From Clostridiaceae bacterium 14S0207 (lineage in GTDB: Bacteria > Bacillota > Clostridia > Clostridiales > Clostridiaceae): a stretch of DNA of 64,000 bases. Each line of letters opens with the position of its first letter. Positions within the stretch are counted from its first letter, which is position 1. The notes beneath the pieces were generated by a model. The model made no database searches. It was not told the DNA's origin and saw only the letters and a list, made by a program, of their open reading frames with translations. This document shows positions 8,790-19,388 of the stretch, piece by piece. The position numbers were made by a program, and so were the translations under genes. The DNA lies in NCBI GenBank assembly GCA_003288255.1, contig CP026600.1:2356001-2420000 (forward strand), in the 5' to 3' direction.

Positions 8790-8837
8790 TGAAAAAAACC
8801 GGTATTACTTTTTATATTAAAGTAATACCGGTTTTTA
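8790..8837 (-). terminator. Terminator of the ATP synthase operon
   Basis: A perfect 17-bp stem (8794-8810, 8820-8836) sits right after the atpC stop, with an A/T stem base giving Ts on the minus strand. Confidence 0.9.
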
Positions 8838-8842
8838 TTTAT

Positions 8843-9241
8843 CTATTTAGCATTCAATTTTAGTCTTGTTAAAGATCTTTTTAATGCAATCTCAGCTCTT
8901 AAGACATCCAGATTATTATCTTTCTCTTTTAATCTTTTTTCAGCTCTTTCTTTTGCTTTTTCAGCTCTAGAAAAATCTATATCCTCTGGCCATTCAGCTG
9001 CATCACATAAAAGCGAAACTGAATCACTATCAACTTTTAATATCCCTTGAGATATAAAAGCTTTCTTTTCACCATCTTCTGTAACAAAAGTTGTTACATT
9101 AGGTACAAGCATCCCTACCATAGGCTCATGCCCACATAAAATTCCTATACTCCCACTTCTATCTTCTGTAATTACCTTGGTAACTTTTCCTGTAAAGAAA
9201 CTTTTTTCAGGAGTTAAAATTTTCAACATAAATTCTTTCAT
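8843..9241 (-). CDS. atpC: ATP synthase epsilon subunit
   Basis: Central-stalk subunit of F1 that links rotation to catalysis and can inhibit hydrolysis. The 132 residues comprise an N-terminal beta sandwich (LKILTPEKSFFTGKV, then IGILCGHEPMVGML) and a C-terminal helical hairpin from about residue 90. I chose the ATG at 9241, with AAGGTG six bases upstream, over an in-frame TTG at 9256. Last gene of the operon, 15 bases after atpD. Confidence 0.95.
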   Translation of the reverse strand: MKEFMLKILTPEKSFFTGKVTKVITEDRSGSIGILCGHEPMVGMLVPNVTTFVTEDGEKKAFISQGILKVDSDSVSLLCDAAEWPEDIDFSRAEKAKERAEKRLKEKDNNLDVLRAEIALKRSLTRLKLNAK

Positions 9242-9256
9242 TAGTTTCACCTTCAA

Positions 9257-10657
<1,401 letters not shown>

Positions 10658-10698
10658 TCACCTCCAAAATAAGGGGGATTACTCCCCCTATTAATACT

Positions 10699-11556
10699 CT
10701 ACTTTTGTGATTCCGCTCCACCTACAATCTCAGATATTTCCTGAGTTATTACACTCTGTCTTAATCTATTATATTGAAGGTTCAATTTATCTAAAAGATC
10801 ATTTGCACTCTTAGTTGCACCATTCATTGCTTCCATTCTAGTACTTTCCTCACTAGCTTTGGATGTTATTAATAGATTTAAAATTACTTGTTGTAGATAC
10901 ATTGGAACTATTTCTTTAATCATTTGTTCAGCATCAGTGTTTTTAGTGTCTATATAAATTCCGTTACTCTCACTTGATTCACTACGCTCTAATGGTAATA
11001 ATTTCTTAACTCCTACATTTCTTCTTATAGTAGAAACAAAGTTTGTATAGATTATATAAACTTCTCCTACTTCTCCAGATCTATAAAGTTGTAACATTTT
11101 ATTAGTTATTTCTTTAGCATCTTTTGAAGATGGAGGAGCTGATATTTCAACATATTCTGCTACTGTTTCATATCTGTATTTCTTTAAAAGATTTCTTCCT
11201 TTTTGACCAATAGAAAGAACTTTTATGTTTTCTCTATCACCTTTAGCTTGATTGTTAAGTTCTAACATTACATTAACATTATATCCGCCACATAATCCTA
11301 AGTCAGATGTAATTGTTAGATAAAGTTTATTCTTAGAACCATTACCTTTAAAATAAATATTATTACCTTCATATCCATTTATTATTGATTCTATAACTTC
11401 ATCGAAGCCTTTTTTAAATTGACTATTTACATATAATTTTTCTTTATTTTTTCTTAACTTAGATGTAGCAACTAAAGACATAGCATTTGTTATTTTTTTA
11501 GTGTTATTAATAGACTTTATTCTCTTTTTTATGGTTGCAAATCCTGCTCCCGCCAT
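10699..11556 (-). CDS. atpG: ATP synthase gamma subunit
   Basis: The rotary shaft of F1. The 285 residues start AGAGFATIKKRIKSINNTKKITNAM, the conserved N-terminal helix, and end with the C-terminal helix SVITQEISEIVGGA. The ATG at 11556 is preferred to a GTG three codons earlier that overlaps the AGGAGGTGG ribosome site. It lies 21 bases after atpA. Confidence 0.97.
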   Translation of the reverse strand: MAGAGFATIKKRIKSINNTKKITNAMSLVATSKLRKNKEKLYVNSQFKKGFDEVIESIINGYEGNNIYFKGNGSKNKLYLTITSDLGLCGGYNVNVMLELNNQAKGDRENIKVLSIGQKGRNLLKKYRYETVAEYVEISAPPSSKDAKEITNKMLQLYRSGEVGEVYIIYTNFVSTIRRNVGVKKLLPLERSESSESNGIYIDTKNTDAEQMIKEIVPMYLQQVILNLLITSKASEESTRMEAMNGATKSANDLLDKLNLQYNRLRQSVITQEISEIVGGAESQK

Positions 11557-11577
11557 TAACTCCACCTCCTTAGAGGC

Positions 11578-13098
11578 CTATTTTTGTTCATTTATAATAA
11601 ATATTTTTTTAAAGTCATTTATAGCCTTAACTAACATATCTTCTATCTCTTTTGTTAATTTCTTTTCTTTTTCTATAGCTTTTAACAAATCTCTATGCTG
11701 AGTATCTACATACTCTAAGAATTCTTTTTCAAATTGTTTCATTTGCTTAACTGGAATATCCATTAAGTAATTATTTACTGCAGCATATAAAATTATAACT
11801 TGTTTTTCTACAGACATAACATCATATTGGTCTTGTTTTAAGATTTCTATAAATCTCTTACCCTTTTCAAGTCTTTTAACAGCATCCTTATCTAAGTCAG
11901 AACCAAATTGTGCAAAGGCAGCAAGTTCTCTATATTGAGCAAGTTCAAGTCTTAATGTACCTGAAACCTGTTTCATTGCTTTTATTTGTGCACTTCCACC
12001 AACCCTTGATACAGAAATACCTGCATTAATAGCTGGTTTTTGTCCTGCATAGAATAACTCAGATTCTAAGAATATCTGACCATCAGTTATAGATATAACA
12101 TTAGTTGGAATATATGCTGTTACGTCCCCTGCCAAAGTTTCAATTATAGGTAAGGCTGTTAATGAACCTCCACCTAACTTATCTGATAATTTAGCAGCTC
12201 TTTCTAAAAGTCTTGAGTGTAAGTAGAATACATCTCCTGGGTAAGCTTCTCTACCTGGTGATCTACGAAGCAATAATGACATTGTTCTGTATGCTACTGC
12301 ATGCTTAGATAAATCATCATATACGATAAGTACATCTTTACCTTGGTACATGAAGTATTCTCCCATACTACATCCAGCATAAGGTGCTAAGAATTGTAAT
12401 GGGGCAGAATCAGATGCTGTAGATGATACAACTATTGTATAATCTAAAGCTCCATTAGTTTCTAATGTGTTTACTATAGAAGCAACAGTTGATTGTTTTT
12501 GTCCTATTGCCACATATATACATATAACATCTTTACCTTTTTGATTTATTATTGTATCTATGGCTAATGCAGTTTTACCTATTTGTCTATCTCCAATTAT
12601 AAGTTCCCTTTGACCTTTTCCAATTGGTACCATGGCATCGATAGCTTTAATACCTGTTTGAAGAGGTTCATTAACTGATTTTCTATCTATAACTCCTGGC
12701 GCTGGAACTTCTACTGGTCTTCTTTCTTTAGCGTTAATAGGACCTTTACCATCTATAGGTTCTCCAAGAGGATTTAAAACCCTTCCTATTAATCCTTCCC
12801 CAACTGGTACATCAACAACTTCTCCAGATCTTTTAACAACGTCACCTTCTCTTATTCCTTCATCAGAACCGAATAAAACACATCCAACGTTATCTTGCTC
12901 TAGGTTTAATGCCATACCGTATACATTGTTAGGAAACTCTAGAAGTTCTCCTTCCATACACTTATCTAGTCCATATACTCTAGCAACACCGTCGCCTATT
13001 TGTATAATAGTACCTGAGTCAACAGTTTCTATATTATTTTCATACTGCTCTATTTCTTTTTTTATAATGGCAGTAATTTCTTCTGGTTTAACGTGCAT
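11578..13098 (-). CDS. atpA: ATP synthase alpha subunit
   Basis: The non-catalytic nucleotide-binding F1 subunit. The 506 residues contain the P-loop [16 protein letters not shown] near residue 170, [31 protein letters not shown] with the arginine-finger neighbourhood further on ([10 protein letters not shown]), and a C-terminal helical bundle. Length is as expected. It lies 15 bases after atpH. Confidence 0.98.
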   Translation of the reverse strand: MHVKPEEITAIIKKEIEQYENNIETVDSGTIIQIGDGVARVYGLDKCMEGELLEFPNNVYGMALNLEQDNVGCVLFGSDEGIREGDVVKRSGEVVDVPVGEGLIGRVLNPLGEPIDGKGPINAKERRPVEVPAPGVIDRKSVNEPLQTGIKAIDAMVPIGKGQRELIIGDRQIGKTALAIDTIINQKGKDVICIYVAIGQKQSTVASIVNTLETNGALDYTIVVSSTASDSAPLQFLAPYAGCSMGEYFMYQGKDVLIVYDDLSKHAVAYRTMSLLLRRSPGREAYPGDVFYLHSRLLERAAKLSDKLGGGSLTALPIIETLAGDVTAYIPTNVISITDGQIFLESELFYAGQKPAINAGISVSRVGGSAQIKAMKQVSGTLRLELAQYRELAAFAQFGSDLDKDAVKRLEKGKRFIEILKQDQYDVMSVEKQVIILYAAVNNYLMDIPVKQMKQFEKEFLEYVDTQHRDLLKAIEKEKKLTKEIEDMLVKAINDFKKIFIINEQK

Positions 13099-13113
13099 AT
13101 TAACACCTCTTTT

Positions 13114-13647
13114 CTAATCTAATATGCGTTTTTTTAGCTCTTCAAGTTTATGTTTAATGGTTCCATCGATTACATCATCACCAACTCTAACATAAACTCC
13201 ACCAATAAGTTTCTTTTCAATACTATCATCTAAAAGAACCTTTTTATCATATTTTTTCTCTAACTTTTCGACTAATTTATTCTTTTCTTCTTCAGTTAAA
13301 GGAACGGCAGTCTTAACCTCTGCTATTAAAGTATTATGTCTTTCTAAATGGATTTTTTCCATTTCTTTAAGCTTTTCCTCTAAATAAAGAATTCTTCCTT
13401 TATTTATTAATATTAATAAGAAAGATAATAATTCGTCATCAATTTTATCTTTAAATATTGTAGTAAAAAGTTCTCTTTTTCTAGAAGTACTAATTCTTGG
13501 ATGTTTAATAACTTTAATAAAGTTTTCATCGTTTTTAAACATATCCACAATTATTCGTAGATCTTCTAGATATTCATCAACTTTTCCTTTTTCTTCAGCA
13601 ACCTCATAAAGAGCTTCAGCATATCTTCGATCTAAATATTCATACAT
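13114..13647 (-). CDS. atpH: ATP synthase delta subunit
   Basis: Peripheral-stalk subunit joining F1 to the b subunits. The 177-residue, mostly helical protein has the N-terminal [21 protein letters not shown] and the C-terminal [25 protein letters not shown], both typical of OSCP/delta. It is separated from atpF by only two bases, suggesting translational coupling. Confidence 0.95.
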   Translation of the reverse strand: MYEYLDRRYAEALYEVAEEKGKVDEYLEDLRIIVDMFKNDENFIKVIKHPRISTSRKRELFTTIFKDKIDDELLSFLLILINKGRILYLEEKLKEMEKIHLERHNTLIAEVKTAVPLTEEEKNKLVEKLEKKYDKKVLLDDSIEKKLIGGVYVRVGDDVIDGTIKHKLEELKKRILD

Positions 13648-13649
13648 TG

Positions 13650-14132
13650 TTAAATACCTACCTTAGATATGAAATCTGAAATTAATTCTCTATGCTTTTT
13701 CTCATCTATTTCAGCATCAAGAACCTTTTCACATATTAAAAGAGATAACCCTGTAACTTTTGTCTTAATTTCCTCTTCAGCCTTTTGTTTTTCTCTTTCA
13801 ATTTCTTTTTTGCTTCTTTCATTTACGATATCAGCTTCTTTTTTCGCATCACTAACTATCTCTTCATATAATTTTTCTGCGTTTGTCTTATATTGTTCTA
13901 ATAAATTTTTGCTTTCTTCTATTACATTTGCTCTATTTGCTTCTAACTCAGTTTTTATTTGTGCAGCATCTTTTTTACTTTTTTCCGCAGCATCAAAATT
14001 ACCTTGTATTTCTTCATTTCTCTTTTCAATTATTTCCCTAACCTTTGGAAAAAAGTACTTGTTTCCAAAAAAGTATATAATTAAAAAGTTAACCATAGCA
14101 AATAAAATTTTTGTCCATTCTATTTTAATCAA
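13650..14132 (-). CDS. atpF: ATP synthase b subunit
   Basis: Peripheral-stalk Fo subunit. The 160 residues show one N-terminal membrane helix (about residues 8-24), [14 protein letters not shown] straight after it and a long charged coiled coil to the C-terminus. Only one b gene is present, so the stalk is a homodimer. Confidence 0.95.
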   Translation of the reverse strand: MIKIEWTKILFAMVNFLIIYFFGNKYFFPKVREIIEKRNEEIQGNFDAAEKSKKDAAQIKTELEANRANVIEESKNLLEQYKTNAEKLYEEIVSDAKKEADIVNERSKKEIEREKQKAEEEIKTKVTGLSLLICEKVLDAEIDEKKHRELISDFISKVGI

Positions 14133-14193
14133 AAATATTCAGCCTCCCTTCAGGCTCAATATAGTCAAGAATCTTCACTTATCTTACCTAAAA

Positions 14194-14430
14194 TTATAAT
14201 TTTAATATTAATAATATAGCAACTAATAGTCCATATATTGCTGTTGCTTCTGATAAAGCTCCACCTATAATTAATGCTGTCATAATTTTACCACTTGCTT
14301 CTGGTTGTCTTGCAATACTTTCAACAGCTTTTCCTGTAGCCATTCCAGTACCAATACCTCCACCTATACATGCTAATGCTGCTATACCAGCTCCTAAAGC
14401 CATCATACCTAATACAAATTCATGAGTCAT
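14194..14430 (-). CDS. atpE: ATP synthase c subunit
   Basis: Forms the membrane rotor ring. The 78 residues make two helices joined by the polar loop ARQPEASGK, with the ion-binding Glu at residue 61. The Gln and Ser ligands that mark Na+-type rings are Thr28 and Ala62 here, so proton coupling is more likely. A GGAGG site precedes the ATG at 14430. Confidence 0.97.
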   Translation of the reverse strand: MTHEFVLGMMALGAGIAALACIGGGIGTGMATGKAVESIARQPEASGKIMTALIIGGALSEATAIYGLLVAILLILKL

Positions 14431-14452
14431 TTTTTATTCCTCCTAATATTTT

Positions 14453-15133
14453 TTAATGTTCTGAAATAACTTTTATGTTAATCATTGTTAACATTACAAA
14501 AATCACCATCTGTAATGTTCCGTCAAATACATCAAAGTATCCATGGAAAAATACTGGAATACCTATAGATGCTGCTGGGGTAATCCCCATTAATCCATTG
14601 TAAATCAAGTCCATTATAATACTAGCTGCAAACATATTACCAAAAAGTCTAAGACTTAAAGATATAGGAAAAGCTATTCTTTCCATAATATTTATTGGTA
14701 ATAACATTGCTAATGGTTTAGCATATCCTAAAAAATAATGTCCTAAACCAATTTTTTTAATTGTATATCCTTGAATTACTAAAAAGCTTATAAGCCCTAA
14801 GGCTAATGCTACATTGAAGTCCGCTGTAGGTGGTGTAACACCAAACAAGCCTGTTAAATTCAATAATACTAAGAACACTGCTAAGCATCCAAAGAATGGT
14901 ACAAAACCCATATAAGAATCTCCCATGTTAGATTTTATAACCAATTCTACCTTTTCAACAAATAATTCAGCAATGCCCTGTCTTTTATTAGGAAACTTCT
15001 GTAAATTCCTAGTAAAAAGAAACATTAAGAATAAAACAAATAAAACTACTATGACTTCTATAGCCATACTCATAGTAAAGTCAAAAGGATATCCAAAAAG
15101 TTTAGCTGTAAATAAAACTACATCTTCTCCCAT
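14453..15133 (-). CDS. atpB: ATP synthase a subunit
   Basis: The Fo stator that forms the ion half-channels. The 226 residues have five to six membrane helices and the essential Arg in ISLSLRLFGNMFAAS. It is 14 bases after atpI and 22 before atpE. Confidence 0.96.
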   Translation of the reverse strand: MGEDVVLFTAKLFGYPFDFTMSMAIEVIVVLFVLFLMFLFTRNLQKFPNKRQGIAELFVEKVELVIKSNMGDSYMGFVPFFGCLAVFLVLLNLTGLFGVTPPTADFNVALALGLISFLVIQGYTIKKIGLGHYFLGYAKPLAMLLPINIMERIAFPISLSLRLFGNMFAASIIMDLIYNGLMGITPAASIGIPVFFHGYFDVFDGTLQMVIFVMLTMINIKVISEH

Positions 15134-15147
15134 TAACTTTCACTTCC

Positions 15148-15510
15148 TTATATTTGTTTCTTTAAGGATACTCCATAGAATATCATAGAAAGTACTTCTG
15201 TTGAATATCCCAGGATATAAGGTAAAATATAATTAATATTAATTTTAGCCAAAACTGCTCCTACTATACATACTAACAATATTCTAATAATAGAACTTAA
15301 AAAAAATACTAATTTATTTTTGTTTTTACCTAATGCCCTAGTTGTTAGTACAGTATTTATAGTAAAAGAAACTATAGCCATTAAGCTACCTAATACAAAT
15401 GCTAAAATATACTGCTTATTAATAAAATAAATTATTGCACTAAACACAACCGAAATAAGTAAAATATTTAGTATTACTTTTTTTAGCATATTTTTAATTT
15501 CATTTGGCAA
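15148..15510 (-). CDS. atpI: AtpI-like ATP synthase assembly protein
   Basis: A 120-residue membrane protein with four predicted helices at the head of the atp operon, where AtpI helps assemble the c ring. Sequence conservation in this family is low, so the call depends partly on position. The start is a TTG at 15510 with GGAGG eight bases upstream; the nearby ATG at the ribosome site is in another frame and runs into a stop. Confidence 0.8.
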   Translation of the reverse strand: MPNEIKNMLKKVILNILLISVVFSAIIYFINKQYILAFVLGSLMAIVSFTINTVLTTRALGKNKNKLVFFLSSIIRILLVCIVGAVLAKININYILPYILGYSTEVLSMIFYGVSLKKQI

Positions 15511-15546
15511 TTCATTTTCCTCCGGAGATAAAATTCATGTTTATTA

Positions 15547-15591
15547 TTATATTACTGCAATTTTTATAAATAAAATCGTATATTTCTTCAT
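15547..15591 (-). CDS. Possible 14-residue leader peptide of the atp operon
   Basis: An ATG at 15591 with a strong AGAGGGGTG site opens MKKYTILFIKIAVI, then TAA. The peptide is basic at the start and then hydrophobic. It ends about 20 bases before the atpI ribosome site. It could be a leader peptide, a remnant of a longer atpZ-like gene, or chance. The ribosome site is the only positive evidence. Confidence 0.35.
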   Translation of the reverse strand: MKKYTILFIKIAVI

Positions 15592-16029
15592 TTTCACCCC
15601 TCTCTTACTAAATATCTTGATAACCTTACTTTACCATTAAAATATTTATCTATACTTCTTTTTTTCTATACATTACTTTTATTTAGTTTTTATTGCATCT
15701 TATTATTCATTTTTAAGATTTTAATTGATTTTTTATATATTATATTTTTTATTAAAACACCTTAATTGAAATTCTTTTTTATTTAAATTGGCATAGTGTC
15801 AATGAGTCAAGCCCTTTGTAATATACTTTTGAACAAACAATGAACTAAAGTTAAATTGTTGTTTATTCCGATTTTTGAAATATAGACAAGTTAATAATTC
15901 TTTATTCGAACTAATCTTTATTTTTATTATTAGTTTTTCTTTGTTTTTTATTACTTTTAATCTTTAAATCTGTTTAAATTGCAACTTTATTTAGCTATAA
16001 AGTTAATTGTTCCTTCCTCCTTCCTAAGC
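15592..16029. other. Gene-free atp leader/intergenic stretch
   Basis: No convincing gene on either strand. It holds a weak promoter candidate (15782-15810) and a small hairpin near 15981-16002. It is very AT-rich with many short stop-interrupted frames. It most likely contains the atp promoter and a long untranslated leader. Confidence 0.5.
15782..15810 (-). promoter_or_regulatory. Candidate promoter for the atp operon
   Basis: TTGACT (15810-15805), a 17-bp spacer and TTTAAA (15787-15782) on the minus strand. The -10 box matches only four of six consensus bases, and it would leave a leader of over 200 bases before atpI. Confidence 0.35.
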
Positions 16030-16071
16030 ACAAAAATAAAAGTCCTATATAATATATAGAACTTTTATTTA
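16030..16071 (-). terminator. Terminator after tagO
   Basis: A 10-bp outer stem (16034-16043, 16061-16070) plus an inner AT stem lies about 50 bases past the tagO stop and is followed by a short T-rich tract on the minus strand. Confidence 0.75.
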
Positions 16072-16120
16072 TAATAAATCACCAAAATCACCATATTAAA
16101 TTTGAAAAGTTAATTCTTAC

Positions 16121-17146
16121 TTATTGATTCTTAAAAAAACCACTTTTCCATGCAACTAATACTATTAATACTATAACAGATGTTGTTAAAAAGTACGATC
16201 TTTGACTACTCATTTTCATAGCTATAACAGATACTACACCTAGTATAAAACTAATCAAATACATAATTAACACAGCTTGTTTTTGTGATAAACCCATCCT
16301 TAGCAATCTATGATGCAAATGTCCCTTATCACCTTGCATCATTGGTTTTCCATTAATTTTTCTTCTAATCATAGCAAAAATAGTATCATAAATCGGTAAT
16401 CCAAATGCTAGTATAGGTACTGCTAGTGAAAATGCAGTTGCTGACTTTATAGCACCCTTAATTGAAATGGCTGCAAGCAAAAATCCTATTAGTTGAGATC
16501 CGGCATCCCCCATAAATATGGATGCTGGATTAAAGTTATACGGAATAAATCCCAACAATGCCCCTCCTAAGATAGCCGTCATTATTGCTGTTTCATATCT
16601 ATTATTCATAATAGATATAACAAATAGTGTAGCTGAGGCTATAAAGCCTATACCAGCCGAAAGTCCATCTAACCCATCTATTAAATTGAAGGCATTTGTA
16701 ACTCCTATTATCCACAAAATTGTTAATGGAATAGATAAAAAACCTACGTTTAAAAATAATTCTTTACTTGTAAATGGATTGGTAATTAAACTTATATTGA
16801 TTCCAAATATAATTAACACGATGGTACCCGCCAATTGAAACAACAATTTATAAACAGGTTTTAATTCTTTTACATCATCCCAAACTCCTCCAATAAGAAT
16901 TATAGTTGCTCCCAATATTATTCCTATTTCAGAAGTACGAAGAGGAGTTTTTTGAAATATAACTCCTATTATAAAAGATACATATATAGCGAGTCCCCCT
17001 AATAATGGGATAGGTTTTTTATGTACTCTTCTTTCATCCTTTGGTATATCTATAGCATTTGCCTTTATAGCTAATTTCCTAACGATAGGTGTAGAAATTA
17101 AAGAAACCACCATAGAAAGTATAGCTAACCATAAAGCGTATCTCAT
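16121..17146 (-). CDS. tagO: Undecaprenyl-phosphate GlcNAc-1-phosphate transferase
   Basis: Transfers GlcNAc-1-phosphate to the lipid carrier, starting teichoic-acid or surface-polysaccharide synthesis. The 341-residue polytopic membrane protein has about ten to eleven helices and the family motifs GGVWDDVKEL, NAFNLIDGLDGLSAG, FMGDAGSQLIGF and the His-rich loop GDKGHLHHRLL, which places it in the WecA/TagO branch rather than MraY. Which polymer it starts cannot be told from here. Confidence 0.88.
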   Translation of the reverse strand: MRYALWLAILSMVVSLISTPIVRKLAIKANAIDIPKDERRVHKKPIPLLGGLAIYVSFIIGVIFQKTPLRTSEIGIILGATIILIGGVWDDVKELKPVYKLLFQLAGTIVLIIFGINISLITNPFTSKELFLNVGFLSIPLTILWIIGVTNAFNLIDGLDGLSAGIGFIASATLFVISIMNNRYETAIMTAILGGALLGFIPYNFNPASIFMGDAGSQLIGFLLAAISIKGAIKSATAFSLAVPILAFGLPIYDTIFAMIRRKINGKPMMQGDKGHLHHRLLRMGLSQKQAVLIMYLISFILGVVSVIAMKMSSQRSYFLTTSVIVLIVLVAWKSGFFKNQ

Positions 17147-17170
17147 ATTAAATAACCTTCCTGTCTTTTT

Positions 17171-17656
17171 TTAATATCCTCTTTTTCTAAATAAATCTAA
17201 GGAATCCTCAATCCAATTTTGTACTTCTAAAACTTTATATATTTCCTTAGTTTCCCTTATTATTACTTTTTCAATACCAGAATTAATAATCATCTTCTTA
17301 CACATTATGCAACAATCTGCATTTTCAACTAAATTACCATTTTTTTCTTTACCCACTAAATATAAAGTTGCACCTATCATTTCTCTTCGTGATGCACTAA
17401 TAATGGCATTAGCCTCAGAATGGACAGATCTACATAATTCATAACAAGTTCCTCTTTCAATATTCAATTCTTCTCTTAAACATATCCCTAAATCACAACA
17501 ATTAGGTGTATTTCTAGGTGATCCTGTATATCCAGTAGAAACTATTTCATCATGCTTAACAATAACTGATCCATAATTTCTTCTAAGACAAGTTCCTCTT
17601 TCTAAAATAGTTTCTGCAATATCTAAATAGTAATTATATTTATCTCTTCTATTCAT
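17171..17656 (-). CDS. Deoxycytidylate deaminase (ComEB-like)
   Basis: Deaminates dCMP to dUMP for dTTP synthesis. The 161-residue protein has the zinc signature HSEANAI (about residue 76) and CCIMCKKMIINSG, with a further Cys-rich stretch CCDLGIC. I chose the ATG at 17656 with GGAGG upstream; the 23-codon extension to 17725 would run into the upp terminator and lacks a ribosome site. Resembles Bacillus ComEB, which despite its name is not needed for competence. Confidence 0.9.
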   Translation of the reverse strand: MNRRDKYNYYLDIAETILERGTCLRRNYGSVIVKHDEIVSTGYTGSPRNTPNCCDLGICLREELNIERGTCYELCRSVHSEANAIISASRREMIGATLYLVGKEKNGNLVENADCCIMCKKMIINSGIEKVIIRETKEIYKVLEVQNWIEDSLDLFRKRGY

Positions 17657-17714
17657 TTTATCCTCCATAAACTGTGTCACATTATATTCTATACTAAAAA
17701 TATTATATTTAAAA

Positions 17715-17758
17715 GTAAAAAACATAGGACTTTTGAATTTTCTTCAAAAGTCCTATGT
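17715..17758 (-). terminator. Terminator after upp
   Basis: A perfect 15-bp stem (17722-17736, 17744-17758) followed on the minus strand by a run of Ts. It separates upp from the dCMP deaminase gene and supports the shorter start of the latter. Confidence 0.9.
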
Positions 17759-17820
17759 CTTATAATCGCGATTTTACTTATTATTTATAACTTTATATAT
17801 AAATATAGAATACATAATGA

Positions 17821-18450
17821 TTATTTTGTTCCAAATAATCTATCTCCTGCATCTCCAAGCCCTGGAACAATATATCCATTTTCACTTAACTTTTCATCTA
17901 TAGCTGCTACATATATATCAACATCTGGATGAGCATTCATTACTGCCTTAATACCTTCTGGTGAAGAAATTAAACACATTAGTCTAATATATTTAGCTCC
18001 TCTTTTCTTTAAAGCTTCTATAGCATCAATAGCTGAACCACCAGTTGCAAGCATAGGATCTGTTACTATTACATCTCTTTCCTCTATATCTTGTGGTAAT
18101 TTACAGAAGTATTCAACTGGTTGAAGAGTTTCTTCATCTCTATACATTCCTATATGTCCAACTTTAGCTGCTGGTATAAGTTTTAACATACCATCAACCA
18201 TTCCTAATCCAGCTCTTAATATAGGAACTATAGCTAACTTTTTACCTGCTAGCATTTTACATCTAGTTTTACATATCGGAGTTTCTATCTCTACTTCTTG
18301 AAGTTGCATATCTCTTGTAACCTCATATGCCATAAGCATCGCAACCTCTTCTACTAATTCCCTAAAATCCTTTGACCCAGTATTTTTATCTCTTATAAAA
18401 GCTAATTTATGTAGAATTAATGGATGTGCTATTTGTGTTACTTTACTCAT
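17821..18450 (-). CDS. upp: Uracil phosphoribosyltransferase
   Basis: Salvages uracil to UMP with PRPP. The 209 residues match the family, with the PRPP-binding loop [18 protein letters not shown] and the uracil-binding C-terminal [28 protein letters not shown] site precedes the ATG. Lies between rpiB and its own terminator. Confidence 0.97.
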   Translation of the reverse strand: MSKVTQIAHPLILHKLAFIRDKNTGSKDFRELVEEVAMLMAYEVTRDMQLQEVEIETPICKTRCKMLAGKKLAIVPILRAGLGMVDGMLKLIPAAKVGHIGMYRDEETLQPVEYFCKLPQDIEERDVIVTDPMLATGGSAIDAIEALKKRGAKYIRLMCLISSPEGIKAVMNAHPDVDIYVAAIDEKLSENGYIVPGLGDAGDRLFGTK

Positions 18451-18496
18451 TTTGTATTCCTCCTAATATTTTTCCTATTTTAAATTTATTTTTTTA

Positions 18497-18946
18497 TTAT
18501 TTACTATATTTTTTTTCAATTTCAGTTATTTTATCTATTCTTCTTGAATGTCTTCCACCTTGAAATTCACCAGTTAAAAATGTATCAACTATATCTAATG
18601 CAAGTCCTGGTCCAACTACTCTTTCACCCATAGCTAGTATATTTGCATCATTATGTTCTCTTGTTGCATGTGCACTAAATGTATCATTACATAATGCTGC
18701 CCTTATTCCTGGAACCTTATTAGCTGAAATACTTATACCTATACCAGTTCCACAAATTAAAATTCCAAAATCATATTTTTTTGCACTTACTTCTTCAGCA
18801 ACCTTTAATGCATAATCTGGATAATCACAAGATTCTGTTGAATATGTGCCAAAATCTTTTAATTCATATCCTTTCTCTTGTAAATGCTTTATTATAGCAT
18901 TTTTTAAATTTATACCACCATGGTCACTTCCTAATGCTATTTTCAT
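18497..18946 (-). CDS. rpiB: Ribose-5-phosphate isomerase B
   Basis: Interconverts ribose 5-phosphate and ribulose 5-phosphate. The 149-residue protein has the N-terminal ALGSDHGG, the catalytic Cys loop GILICGTGIGISI and the HNDANILAMGERV segment of the RpiB/LacAB family. The ATG at 18946 has GGGAGGTG upstream; the ORF extension of five codons covers that site. Confidence 0.95.
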   Translation of the reverse strand: MKIALGSDHGGINLKNAIIKHLQEKGYELKDFGTYSTESCDYPDYALKVAEEVSAKKYDFGILICGTGIGISISANKVPGIRAALCNDTFSAHATREHNDANILAMGERVVGPGLALDIVDTFLTGEFQGGRHSRRIDKITEIEKKYSK

Positions 18947-18979
18947 AAAAACACCTCCCATTTTATAACTTTCTCTTTT

Positions 18980-19046
18980 CCATAAAAAAGAAGATAGTGG
19001 TATTACTAAAAAATTTCTGTTTTTTTAGTAACACTAATATCTTCTT
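18980..19046 (-). terminator. Long terminator overlapping the end of the 119-residue gene
   Basis: A 26-bp stem (18988-19013, 19021-19046) with a few wobbles and a 7-base loop, followed on the minus strand by a T run. The TAG stop at 19006-19008 and about the last 13 codons lie inside it. Confidence 0.85.
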
Positions 19047-19365
19047 CTAGTTTTTGGATCAAAAGAGAAATAGAACTTTTAAAAGTTTTAAAAGTTTTAT
19101 TATATATTTTAAAATCCATATTCAAAGGATTTATTATATCTTTTTTTTGTCCACAATATTCATTTAATATTTTTAAAAAATCATTATAGATAAATAAATG
19201 AGGATCATTATTTAAAATAGGAACTTTTATAGAATTTTTAGAGTCAATATAACTAAGCAACGTTAATTTTTTATTTAAAGTTGCCTTTAATTTTTTATTT
19301 ACATTAATGACCCTGCCCTTATAACATCCATAGATGTTATTTAAACACGTAAAAATATCCTTCAT
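19006..19365 (-). CDS. Unrecognised 119-residue protein
   Basis: I do not recognise this basic, lysine-rich soluble protein. It has no membrane segment or obvious motif; two Cys lie near residues 7 and 14 and one near 72. It sits between sua5 and rpiB, 23 bases below sua5, in the same direction, so it is probably co-transcribed with sua5. Its 3' end doubles as the terminator hairpin of the unit. An ATG with a GGAGAGT site opens it. Confidence 0.7.
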   Translation of the reverse strand: MKDIFTCLNNIYGCYKGRVINVNKKLKATLNKKLTLLSYIDSKNSIKVPILNNDPHLFIYNDFLKILNEYCGQKKDIINPLNMDFKIYNKTFKTFKSSISLLIQKLEEDISVTKKTEIF

Positions 19366-19388
19366 AACTCTCCTCCATATTATTCTTA

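Noticed and set aside
17657-17725. N-terminal extension of the dCMP deaminase
   Set aside because: It would overlap the upp terminator hairpin and has no ribosome site; GGAGG lies directly before the ATG at 17656.
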